Below, piece by piece: positions 49,561-57,311 of a stretch of DNA of 63,556 bases; the first letter of the stretch is position 1; each line of letters starts with the position of its first letter. The stretch is from Chloroflexota bacterium (GTDB taxonomy: Bacteria > Chloroflexota > UBA6077 > CF-72). The position numbers were made by a program, and so were the translations under genes. A model generated the notes under the pieces. That model did no database searches. It was not told where the DNA came from and saw only the letters and a list, made by a program, of their open reading frames with translations. The stretch is taken from NCBI GenBank assembly GCA_019247515.1, contig JAFAOS010000310.1, positions 1-63,556 on the forward strand, given 5' to 3'.

Positions 49561-49639
49561 TCTGACGTATAGCGCGCGCGCAACGGCGTCGAGAATGCCC
49601 TGCACCACGTGAACACCGAAAAGCGCCAGCCAGCTTCCG

Positions 49640-50497
49640 TCAGCCCGCGCGCCGCGCAAGCAGCTCGACGAGCTCGGCGAACGCTGCGCGAACTGCCCGT
49701 GGTTGCTCGATCCACGGCAAGTGCCCGGCGTCGGCGATAGTCCGCCGCAGAATGTGCGGCTGCCGGAAGGCGGCCTCCGTCTCCCACAATTGCTGATCGA
49801 CCACGTGGTCCTGTGCACCGCTGACGATGAGCGTCGGTTGGGTCGCTGGCGTCCAGCGCGAACGGTAGGTCTCGTCGAAGTGCGTGTCGGCCCAGGCGAC
49901 CGCGTCCTGGCAGTAGGTGAGTCTTTCGAGCAGCGCGCGACCTCTGGTCAGTCCGCCAGGGGTGAAGTTCCACGGCGCGGCGGCGAGCGTGAGAGCGCGC
50001 AGCGTCTCGTCATTTGGATTGCGCGCGTAGGCGTCCGCGGCCTCGTCCACGCCCGGTATCGGGTGTGTGGCGGCCCACCGCGCGAATGTCGCGCGCCAGC
50101 CAGCGTGGGGCGCACTGCTGACAAGCGCCAGCCCGACGAGGTGGTGCTGCAGGTCTGGCACGGACAGCAGGAACATCCCGCCGGTGGAGTGTCCAATCAT
50201 GACTGGAGCGTCCAGTCCCTCGGCGGCTTCGGCCAGGCAGCCCGGCCAATGCGCGTACGGTTCCGACGGGACACCTGCCACATCGCGGTTGGACCCGTCT
50301 CCGGGGAGGTCCACCAGCCACACGCTCCCCGGCAGTCCCGCTGCCTGCGCGAGGCCGGCGAGCGACTCGGACCCCAGCCCAGGGCCTCCGGGGACGAGCA
50401 GCCAGCTCCACCGACCCCGACGCGCGGCGACCCGGCGCAGTCGCACACCGGACCGTGTCCAACGCTCTCTGCCCTCGAGCACGCGCACAGGGTACAT
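49640..50497 (-). CDS. Alpha/beta hydrolase
   Basis: 285-aa alpha/beta-hydrolase-fold enzyme. Oxyanion-hole region VPGGPGLGSESLAGL, nucleophile S104 in the elbow IGHSTGGMF, acid in SGAQDHVV and the late catalytic His in DAGHLPWIEQP. Related proteins are esterases, prolyl aminopeptidases or lactone hydrolases; the VPGGPG motif resembles proline iminopeptidases. ATG 50497; no ribosome site, but TACTCA lies 7 nt upstream. Divergent from the TPP enzyme gene with 37 bp between starts. Confidence 0.86.
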   Translation of the reverse strand: MYPVRVLEGRERWTRSGVRLRRVAARRGRWSWLLVPGGPGLGSESLAGLAQAAGLPGSVWLVDLPGDGSNRDVAGVPSEPYAHWPGCLAEAAEGLDAPVMIGHSTGGMFLLSVPDLQHHLVGLALVSSAPHAGWRATFARWAATHPIPGVDEAADAYARNPNDETLRALTLAAAPWNFTPGGLTRGRALLERLTYCQDAVAWADTHFDETYRSRWTPATQPTLIVSGAQDHVVDQQLWETEAAFRQPHILRRTIADAGHLPWIEQPRAVRAAFAELVELLARRAG

Positions 50498-50519
50498 TCA
50501 GGTTTGAGTACGATCGGGG

Positions 50520-50525
50520 TACCAT
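50520..50525 (+). promoter_or_regulatory. -10 candidate (TACCAT) 9 nt before the TPP-enzyme start
   Basis: TACCAT within the 37-bp divergent gap, 9 nt before ATG 50535; no Shine-Dalgarno follows. Confidence 0.3.
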
Positions 50526-50534
50526 GCGCCGAAC

Positions 50535-52157
50535 ATGAATGGCGCCGACGTCCTCGTGCGGCGACTGGCGGATGCTGGCGTCCGCTGGGTGTTCGGCATT
50601 CCCAGCGGACCGGTGCTCCCGCTCATCGAAGCGCTGCGGCAGAGCGACATTCGTTTCGTGCTGACGACCAGCGAAACTTCGGCCGGTTTCATGGCAGCGA
50701 CCGTGGGCCACCTGACTGGCGTACCTGGCGTATGCGTCGCCACCGTCGGCCCGGGTGCGACGAATCTCACGACAGGCGTGGGTGCGGCGTGGCTGGACCG
50801 CGCGCCCGTTCTCGCGCTTACGTGCAACGTCGAGTCCGCCTGGCTCGAACGTCGCATTCAGATGCGCATCGACCACTGCGCGTTGTTCCGCACGCTGACC
50901 AAGGACACACGCGTCTTGACCTCGGACAGCGTGGACCAGGCCGTACTGGATGCGTTACTTCTTGCGCGGTTGGAGCCGCCCGGGCCGGTCCACCTGGACC
51001 TGCCCGAGGACGTCGCCATCGCGACTGCAGCGATGAGTGGTCGCCCGCCTGTCGTCGACGCGGCTTTGCCCGACTGCTCTGAGTCGGTAGCGCGTACGGT
51101 CGCCGCGGCCCTGCAGCGCAGTCGTCGTCCGCTGCTGGTGACCGGGTTGGGCGCCACCAGGCTTCATTCGCGCGCGCATCTGCGGCAGTTCGTCGAGCGG
51201 CACCGCATACCCCACGTCTCCACGCTGCACGCCAAGGGTGTTCTGCCCGAGAGCCATCCGCTGTGGTGTGGCGTGCTCGGTCGCGCGCGGCGAACTACCG
51301 TGCAGCGTCTGGTGAGCCAGGCGGACCTGATCATCGCGATTGGCTTTGACCCGGTGGAGATCAATTATGAGGAGTGGATCGGCACGACGCCGCTCGTCCA
51401 CGTGGATTGGCAGGTGGCCGACGTGAGCGCGGAAGTCGACGTCGTGCTCAACGCCGGCGGCGATCTCGAGCGTGCCACCGAAAGCCTTTGCGCGCTGCCG
51501 CCCGCGTCCAACGATTGGGACACGGATCGACTGGCTGAACATCGCCGCGTACTGGACCACGAGCTACGTCCGCCTACCACGAGTTTCACAACTGACCAGG
51601 TGCTCGACACGCTACGGGCACGCATGCCTTCGGATGCGATTCTGACCTATGACGTGGGTGCCCACACGCACCAGGTGGCGACGCAATGGCGGACGGATCT
51701 CCCTGATACATGCATCTCGACCAATGGCTGGTCCTCGATGGGCTTTGGCATGCCGTCGGCGTATGCCGCCAAGCTGGTGCATCCGGACCGCATGGTCGTG
51801 AGTGTGGTCGGCGATGGCGGTTTTCTGATGACCGCCGGCGAGCTGGGCGTTGCGCGCCGACTCAACCTCGAGGTGCCGGTGGTGGTGCTGAACGACGGTT
51901 GGCTCGGGCTCATGAAGGTGAAGCAAGAGCGGCGCCAGCTACCGCTGTCGGGTGTGGAGCTCGGTCCTCCGCCGGACTCGCCGCCACACTACTTCGGCGT
52001 GCCCTGCCGGCCGGCGCGTACCGCCGCTGAGTTCCAAACCGCGATGGAGTGGGCGCTGGCGCTCGGCGGCCCGTCTGTGATCGAAGCCTTTGTGGACGTC
52101 GCGCCGTATTCGCTCACCGTCTTCGACCAGGCCGAGCCGCGGACATCACATCAATAA
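50535..52157 (+). CDS. Thiamine-pyrophosphate enzyme (acetolactate synthase/benzoylformate decarboxylase group)
   Basis: 540-aa TPP-dependent enzyme with the three usual domains: N-terminal pyrimidine-binding domain (catalytic E47 in TTSETSAGFMA), central FAD/nucleotide-like domain (about 185-320) and C-terminal TPP domain with VVGDGGFLMTAGELG and NDGWLG for magnesium-diphosphate binding. Substrate group (2-keto acids) is clear, the reaction is not; no regulatory IlvN subunit is adjacent, so a catabolic decarboxylase or ligase is plausible. ATG 50535. The 3' end overlaps the convergent nitroreductase gene by 7 bp. Confidence 0.9.
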   Translation: MNGADVLVRRLADAGVRWVFGIPSGPVLPLIEALRQSDIRFVLTTSETSAGFMAATVGHLTGVPGVCVATVGPGATNLTTGVGAAWLDRAPVLALTCNVESAWLERRIQMRIDHCALFRTLTKDTRVLTSDSVDQAVLDALLLARLEPPGPVHLDLPEDVAIATAAMSGRPPVVDAALPDCSESVARTVAAALQRSRRPLLVTGLGATRLHSRAHLRQFVERHRIPHVSTLHAKGVLPESHPLWCGVLGRARRTTVQRLVSQADLIIAIGFDPVEINYEEWIGTTPLVHVDWQVADVSAEVDVVLNAGGDLERATESLCALPPASNDWDTDRLAEHRRVLDHELRPPTTSFTTDQVLDTLRARMPSDAILTYDVGAHTHQVATQWRTDLPDTCISTNGWSSMGFGMPSAYAAKLVHPDRMVVSVVGDGGFLMTAGELGVARRLNLEVPVVVLNDGWLGLMKVKQERRQLPLSGVELGPPPDSPPHYFGVPCRPARTAAEFQTAMEWALALGGPSVIEAFVDVAPYSLTVFDQAEPRTSHQ

Positions 52158-52717
52158 TGTTCCAGGTGAACGAGCTGCTCGAGTGTCTTGCGACCAGGTG
52201 GGTTGGGCGTTCGCTCGAGGCGCGCCGCCGGGTAGCCGAGCGAGATGGTCTCGCGGAGAACAAACTCCACGGGTATCCCGAGCAGGCGTTTTGCCTCGCC
52301 AGAGGCTGCCCACGTGTCGCCTGGACCGGTGAAGTGGCCAACGGCGGCGCCGAGACCCTGGGCTGTCGCCGCGAGGAGGATCCGTTCGGCGAGTCGGCCC
52401 TCGTCATACGCGTCCAGATCGGGGACTTCTGGATGGATGACGATGGCGATTCCCGCGCCGGAGGTTGCCAGATGCCCGGCGTTGGCGCCTTCGATCATCG
52501 ACAACCGGCGGAGCATGTCCCGATCGCGGACCACCACGAATTCCCAGGGCTGACGATTGCCGGCGCTGCCCGACCATCGCGCAACTTCGAGGATGTTGCG
52601 CAGCGCGTCTTCCGGCAGTGGGTCCGGCCGAAGTTGGCGAACCGCCCGCAGACCACGGAGGAGAGCAAGCGTGCCAGCGGTTGAGTCGAGTGTCACTGGA
52701 GGACCTCCCACACTCAT
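52151..52717 (-). CDS. Nitroreductase-family FMN oxidoreductase
   Basis: 188-aa NAD(P)H:FMN oxidoreductase of the nitroreductase fold. Landmarks: LLRGLRAVRQLRPDPLPEDAL, ILEVARWSGSAGNRQPWEFV (FMN phosphate-binding Arg and Ser, here SGSAGNRQPWEF), AERILLAATAQGLGAAVG and LGYPAAR near the end. Shorter than most two-domain dimers but within range. ATG 52717 (MSVGGPPVTL) is preferred to GTG further upstream. It follows the GNAT gene on the same strand after 41 bp. Natural substrate unknown; members also handle nitro compounds, quinones or flavin reduction. Confidence 0.85.
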   Translation of the reverse strand: MSVGGPPVTLDSTAGTLALLRGLRAVRQLRPDPLPEDALRNILEVARWSGSAGNRQPWEFVVVRDRDMLRRLSMIEGANAGHLATSGAGIAIVIHPEVPDLDAYDEGRLAERILLAATAQGLGAAVGHFTGPGDTWAASGEAKRLLGIPVEFVLRETISLGYPAARLERTPNPPGRKTLEQLVHLEHY

Positions 52718-52758
52718 CGAGATGTGTGCACCAACGTATAGACCTGCAGCGTTGCGGA

Positions 52759-53559
52759 TCAAAAGCTCCAGATCGCATGCGTTTCGACAACCTGGAGACC
52801 GGCGCGCTCGAGGTTGCGCTGGCTGATGCTGCCGGGCGTCGCCTCCACCGCCACCAGCGTGCAGCCGTTACCCGCCGCTTCTGCGAGACGAGCGGCTATC
52901 AGCGCGGTGTGGCAGCCGCGGCCTCGGTAGTCCGCGAGCGTCCCGGCGGCGGCGAGCACCGACGTCCGCGTCGGGCGATCGACATACAGTGCAGCGCAGG
53001 CGGCCGGCTGGTCGTCGCAATACGCCAGGAAGCACCGCCAGTCCGTGAATTCCGCGCGAGCCAGGCGCTGACACAGTTGGCGCTCTTGGGCCGCGGCGTT
53101 GCAGGTCAAAAGCTCGACCAACGCGTCGAGTGTCGCCTCATCTACACGTTGAACGTGGACGCCCTGAGGCAACTCCTGCCGAGCGTCGGGGCCGGGCACA
53201 CCACACAAGATGTTCAGGAACCCGGATTGACGGAGTCCGGCAGCGTGCAAACTCTTCAGCATCTGCTCGGTTGCGAAATACGGTGACAGATGTACGTAGC
53301 AGGCCGCTCCGTGCTGGCGATACCACGCGACCAGACCTTCGACCTCGAGATGCTCCGCGCGAATGTCGAACGGACGACTGAAATACGCGTAGTGCGCAAC
53401 TGGACTGGTGACGAGCAGCGCCACGTGCCCATCTCCGAACGTGCGTCGCTCCACTCCAATCGGATTGTCCGGGAGGCGGCCGACGCTCAATAAGCGTGAC
53501 ATTGCCGCGTGGGACAACGCAATTTCGATGCGATCGACCGTCGCTTCAGTAGCGTACAT
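52759..53559 (-). CDS. GNAT-family N-acetyltransferase
   Basis: 266-aa acetyltransferase; the C-terminal GNAT domain (about 135-266) shows AACAALYVDRPTRTSVLAAAGT, the acetyl-CoA loop ADYRGRGCHTALIAARLA (R/Q-x-x-G-x-G/A) and the end QRNLERAGLQVVETHAIW. The N-terminal half is GNAT-like but lacks the CoA loop, as in tandem-GNAT proteins. Start uncertain: ATG 53559 is chosen because TACAAT lies about 19 nt upstream; a longer frame to 53733 would overlap the upstream uspA-like gene by 46 bp. Substrate unknown. Confidence 0.82.
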   Translation of the reverse strand: MYATEATVDRIEIALSHAAMSRLLSVGRLPDNPIGVERRTFGDGHVALLVTSPVAHYAYFSRPFDIRAEHLEVEGLVAWYRQHGAACYVHLSPYFATEQMLKSLHAAGLRQSGFLNILCGVPGPDARQELPQGVHVQRVDEATLDALVELLTCNAAAQERQLCQRLARAEFTDWRCFLAYCDDQPAACAALYVDRPTRTSVLAAAGTLADYRGRGCHTALIAARLAEAAGNGCTLVAVEATPGSISQRNLERAGLQVVETHAIWSF

Positions 53560-53687
53560 GCCTTCGGGCGGAATCCCAATTGTACGCCCGCAGCAGCTGA
53601 CGTGGAGGAGATCTTCGGCTTCCAGGCCGACCACATCCGCGAGCACCTGGCCGAGGTCCGCGGCATCCTGGAGCGCCAGTCGCCCGA

Positions 53688-54554
53688 TCAGGACTCCTCC
53701 TGATTCCGGCGATGCAGCAGCAGCACTGGACACGCCGAGGCGCGCACCACCGCGTCCGCAACGCTGCCGAGTAGTGCCCGCTGCAGCCCGGTCAGCGCCT
53801 GGGTGCTCATCACGATCAGGTCGGCCGTGTGCTCATCCGCGGCCTGCACGATCGCGCCGGGGATGTCCGGCGCCGTGCGCGCTTCGCCGCTTGCCACTAC
53901 TCCGGCTTCGCCCAGGCGCGTCACCATGCCTGCCACGTAGGTCTGCGCGGCACTCAGCGCCTCGTCGTCCCAGGCGGGATCGTAGTACATCGGCCCCTCG
54001 TTAGGAGTGAGCGCCTGGAAGACCATCGGGACGACAACCTCCAGCAAGCGGATCTGGGCGCCAGTTGCTTTTGCCAGTCCGACTGCATGTGACATCGCGA
54101 GGGCGCCACCCGGCGAACCATCCACGGGCACCAGAACATTTGCAATCCGGTCCAGCCGCCGACCACCCGGTCGCAGCATGACGATCGGCACGTCACTCCG
54201 GCTCAGCAACCGTTCCCCGACGCTGCCCAGCACGGCACGCTCGATTCCGGCGCGACCACGAGTTCGCATGATCACCAGATCCGCCGCTTGCTCGCGGACT
54301 TGCTGGATAATCTCGTCCGCCGCCTGGCCGCGACGCACCGCCGACTCCACCCGCACACCGTTTGCCCCCAGCTCGCCGGCAACTCGTGTCAACTTGTTCG
54401 CCGCGTCGTTGGCGGAGGCCTCCCCGGCGGGTGACTCGAGGACTTGCAGCAGGTAAACCGAAGCGTCGGTCGCGTGCGCGATCGTGCGCGCCGCGGGCAA
54501 AGCAGCGTTGGACTCAGGGGTGCCATCCAGTGGCACGAGGATTCGGCTAAACAT
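53688..54554 (-). CDS. Tandem universal stress protein (UspA)
   Basis: 288-aa protein of two Usp domains. Each half has the ILVPLDG / VLVPVDGS start and an ATP-loop-like motif: RTRGRAGIERAVLGSVGERL with VPIVMLRP in the first, MSTQALTGLQRALLGSVADAV with CPVLLLHR in the second. Glycine spacing G-x2-G-x9-G-S is close to that of ATP-binding members. Role: stress-related, molecular activity unknown. ATG 54554 with GGAAGG about 10 nt upstream. Single gene unit between the GNAT gene and the glycosidase gene. Confidence 0.9.
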   Translation of the reverse strand: MFSRILVPLDGTPESNAALPAARTIAHATDASVYLLQVLESPAGEASANDAANKLTRVAGELGANGVRVESAVRRGQAADEIIQQVREQAADLVIMRTRGRAGIERAVLGSVGERLLSRSDVPIVMLRPGGRRLDRIANVLVPVDGSPGGALAMSHAVGLAKATGAQIRLLEVVVPMVFQALTPNEGPMYYDPAWDDEALSAAQTYVAGMVTRLGEAGVVASGEARTAPDIPGAIVQAADEHTADLIVMSTQALTGLQRALLGSVADAVVRASACPVLLLHRRNQEES

Positions 54555-54614
54555 TCAGCACAACCTTCCTGCCGTCTATCGTAGGTCGCCTGGCCGTGTG
54601 GGTAGCGCCGCTCG

Positions 54615-55832
54615 TCAGGGCAGCTGTCCGTTCAGGCGGGCGGCCTGGATCGCCGTGTAGGCCGGCCTGACTGTGCCGTCAGGGTTGGTGATGGCCCACC
54701 AGTATTCCTCGCGGTCCGACCTCCAGGTTGGGTCTGCCAACGTCCACACGGACATCACTCCAATCCACGGCTGCCACTGCTTCTGGGCGTACTGGTAGGC
54801 CTCGACCAGGTTTTCCGCCTTCTGGTCCTCGCTAATGGCGAACCACGCGTAGGCCGGGTTGACCTGGTCGCTGGTCCAGCCGAATTCCAAGAACCAGATC
54901 TGGTGGTCGACGTCGCCGTTGTCCACCTGCAACTCGCGTAGCTGCTCGACGCGGCGGAAATAGAAGCTCGGATGTGGAAAGGCCGGCAGCGAGTCGAGGT
55001 CACAGGCCACACACGGCGCCTGTGTGTTGGCGTTGACGCCGAGGACGTCGTAGTTGACGCCGGCTCTGAGCCCCGCGGCGTACATCGCTTGCAGGTACTC
55101 CAAGTCGTCCATGGAGTGGCCATTGGTCACCCCAGTGGGTGAGAGCCCGGCAGTGATGACCACCACGTTCGGGTCGGTCGCCTTCGCGGCGGCATAGGCG
55201 CCGGCCAGGAGTCGGACGTAGTCAGCGGCCGTTTCCTGGTTGACAGGCTGGTCTCCCCACTCGCGTGAGATATTCGGTTCGTTCCAGATCTCGATCGCCT
55301 CCACTTCACCGATCGACGAGCCGAGCCGATACCGGTCGACGAACGCGTGCACGAAGTCGAAGTAGTCCTGGTAATTCGGCGGTGGACCATTGGTGGTCTC
55401 GGGCACGCCCGTCCAACCTGGTTGGAAGTCGAGTCGGGCGATGATCCGCAGGCCAGCGCTCGCGCTGGCGCGCACCACGGCATCCGCCTCCGCCCAGTCG
55501 AAGCACCCCCGGCAGGCGCCTTCTATCTGCCGCCACTTGAACAGGCTCTTCTGCCAGCGGAACTGGGCCGCCTGGGCGAGCCCCAGGTCACGTTCAATCG
55601 TGTTGGGCTCGCCGAAGACAAAGGTGCTCACGCCGTAGTCCGGGCTGGTTGGTGCCTCGGGCAGAACGGATGGATAGGAGGTCGTCCTCTGCGCATACTG
55701 GGCGTGCGACGCCCCACCGCCCGCGGGCGCCAGCACCAGGGCCAGCGCCAGCAGGGTCGCCATCAGTGACGTAGGACACCCCCTTACGCGTGGGGTGTAA
55801 CCGTGTGGTGGCCTTGGGCACGTCGCCGCCAT
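54615..55832 (-). CDS. Secreted glycoside hydrolase (clan A TIM barrel)
   Basis: 405-aa exported protein. The N-terminus is basic then hydrophobic (LMATLLALALVLAPAGGGASHA), a signal peptide about 1-45. Catalytic barrel with acid/base E185 in IEIWNEPNIS and nucleophile E316 in WFLEFGWTSD, plus the conserved YDWxEAD-like entrance CFDWAEADAVV. It resembles the barrel of the larger enzyme at 42933 and likely has a related beta-glycosidase activity. Start ATG 55832 lies 15 nt after the upstream stop and gives a proper basic n-region; ATG 55763 would start inside the hydrophobic stretch. Forms an operon with the small secreted protein gene upstream. Confidence 0.84.
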   Translation of the reverse strand: MAATCPRPPHGYTPRVRGCPTSLMATLLALALVLAPAGGGASHAQYAQRTTSYPSVLPEAPTSPDYGVSTFVFGEPNTIERDLGLAQAAQFRWQKSLFKWRQIEGACRGCFDWAEADAVVRASASAGLRIIARLDFQPGWTGVPETTNGPPPNYQDYFDFVHAFVDRYRLGSSIGEVEAIEIWNEPNISREWGDQPVNQETAADYVRLLAGAYAAAKATDPNVVVITAGLSPTGVTNGHSMDDLEYLQAMYAAGLRAGVNYDVLGVNANTQAPCVACDLDSLPAFPHPSFYFRRVEQLRELQVDNGDVDHQIWFLEFGWTSDQVNPAYAWFAISEDQKAENLVEAYQYAQKQWQPWIGVMSVWTLADPTWRSDREEYWWAITNPDGTVRPAYTAIQAARLNGQLP

Positions 55833-55847
55833 CAGTACGGCGTGACC

Positions 55848-56318
55848 CTAGTCGGCGGGCGTCGCCCAGAGTAGGACCTGGCGCGCCTGGAAGGTGCCCG
55901 ACCCGGTAGGCGTCCCGATTGCCTGGAGCAGTGAGTTGGGGCCGAACGGGCCCACGTTATCGACACCCGCCGGCAGTTGGACCACGGCCGGTTCATCTGC
56001 CAGCCAGATCAGGACGAGGTCACCCTCGGCATGCAGGATCGGGCCGCGCAGCAATTGCTCACCCGGTGCGACCTGAGTCGTGGTGTCCGTGCCAGGCGGC
56101 AGCGCGACCGGGTCCACGCCGTTGATCTGGACAGGAGCGCCGCTTTGCGCCAGATCCTCCGGGGTCTGTGGGCGGTACACGGCACCAGTGCCGAAGTCGC
56201 CTGTGTTGCCCAGCTCATCTACTGGCATGGGGGTCGCCTGCTGCGCCGCCGCCGGGGTCCACAGGGCCACCGCGGTCACCGCCGCCAGTACCGCCAGCCA
56301 GCCCTGCCGGTCACTCAT
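55848..56318 (-). CDS. Small secreted beta-rich protein, unknown function
   Basis: 156-aa exported protein with signal peptide about 1-27 (GWLAVLAAVTAVALWTPAAAQ). The mature part is beta-rich with two similar stretches (ILHAEGDLVLIWLADEPAVVQ; LLQAIGTPTGSGTFQARQVLLW), resembling the small OB-like repeats of DUF5666-type secreted proteins, but I cannot confirm this by eye. ATG 56318 with TACACT 8 nt upstream. Ends 15 nt before the glycosidase gene and probably shares its transcript. Confidence 0.7.
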   Translation of the reverse strand: MSDRQGWLAVLAAVTAVALWTPAAAQQATPMPVDELGNTGDFGTGAVYRPQTPEDLAQSGAPVQINGVDPVALPPGTDTTTQVAPGEQLLRGPILHAEGDLVLIWLADEPAVVQLPAGVDNVGPFGPNSLLQAIGTPTGSGTFQARQVLLWATPAD

Positions 56319-56326
56319 ATTTTCTG

Positions 56327-56332
56327 AGTGTA
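56327..56332 (-). promoter_or_regulatory. -10 box (TACACT) 8 nt before the secreted-protein start
   Basis: Minus-strand TACACT, spacer CAGAAAAT, ATG 56318; leaderless arrangement with the same hexamer and spacing as at 26574. Confidence 0.45.
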
Positions 56333-56377
56333 GTACTGCCACGATGGGCTCGCCACCGCATCAATCCGACGTTGGGG

Positions 56378-56383
56378 TAGCCT
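56378..56383 (+). promoter_or_regulatory. -10 box (TAGCCT) 8 nt before the amidohydrolase start
   Basis: TAGCCT, 8-nt spacer, GTG 56392; no Shine-Dalgarno. Lies in the 73-bp divergent gap with the secreted-protein gene. Confidence 0.35.
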
Positions 56384-56391
56384 GACCGGTT

Positions 56392-57273
56392 GTGATAATC
56401 GACGTCCACACGCACACGCCGACTCACGTTCGGCCCGTGCCACCCTCAGAGCGTCAACCGAACGCGCAATGGCGGCCCGATCGCATCGTCGAAGCCGCGG
56501 TCAGCTGGGACGATTACCTGACGGCGATGCAACCGGTCGATCGCGCCTGCGTGTTCGGTATTCGCTTCAAAGGTGGCGAGATGCCTGCCGGACGTGAAGG
56601 CGCAGGCGTACAGTGGACTGGCGACGTCAACCAGCAAACGGCGGACTTCGTGCGCAGCTGTCCCGAGAAGCTGATTGGCTTCATGTCGGTCCACCCGGAC
56701 GAGGGCGACGCGGTCCAGGAGATCGGGCGGTGCGTCCATGATCTCGGGCTACGAGGGATCAAGCTCGGGCCGAATTATCAGGGTTTCGATCCCCTCAGTG
56801 CCAGTGCATTTCGCGTCTACGCGACTGCACAACAACTCCAGTTGCCGATACTGTTTCACCAGGGCACGTCGCCCATGCGCACCGCACCACTGCGCTACGC
56901 GCATCCGCTGGTCATGGACGAAATTGCCACCGCATTTCCTGAACTGCGCGTCGTGATGGCGCATCTCGGTCACCCGTGGCACGCGGATACGGTCACCATT
57001 ATTCGCAAGCATCCGAATGTTTACGCGGATGTGTCATCGCAGTTCTTTCGGCCGTGGGGACAATATCAGGCGCTGCGGTTGGCGGCCGAATGGGGCGTGC
57101 TCGACAAGCTGCTGCTCGGCAGCGACTACCCGGTCGCAACGCCCCAGGAGACGATCGACGGGCTGCTATCCGCGGTAGACGTCGCGGCACGCGCCAGTCT
57201 GCCGCCGCTGGATCGCGGCGCGCTGCTGGCGATCGTGCACCGCGACAGCCTCGCAGCGCTGGGCCTGACATGA
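56392..57273 (+). CDS. Amidohydrolase-family TIM-barrel hydrolase
   Basis: 293-aa amidohydrolase of the same broad group as the gene at 5730 but shorter. Metal site: IIDVHTHTP (D4-x-H6-x-H8), IKLGPNYQGFDP, LPILFHQGT (His), LRVVMAHLGHPW (His) and LLLGSDYPVATP (catalytic Asp). Starts at GTG 56392 directly at the first beta strand, with TAGCCT 8 nt upstream. Likely a lactonase- or decarboxylase-type enzyme on small acids; substrate unknown. Convergent with the WD40 gene (38 bp between stops). Confidence 0.88.
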   Translation: MIIDVHTHTPTHVRPVPPSERQPNAQWRPDRIVEAAVSWDDYLTAMQPVDRACVFGIRFKGGEMPAGREGAGVQWTGDVNQQTADFVRSCPEKLIGFMSVHPDEGDAVQEIGRCVHDLGLRGIKLGPNYQGFDPLSASAFRVYATAQQLQLPILFHQGTSPMRTAPLRYAHPLVMDEIATAFPELRVVMAHLGHPWHADTVTIIRKHPNVYADVSSQFFRPWGQYQALRLAAEWGVLDKLLLGSDYPVATPQETIDGLLSAVDVAARASLPPLDRGALLAIVHRDSLAALGLT

Positions 57274-57311
57274 AATCGAACTGGCCGCCACACTCGCCTG
57301 CGATATTGGGT

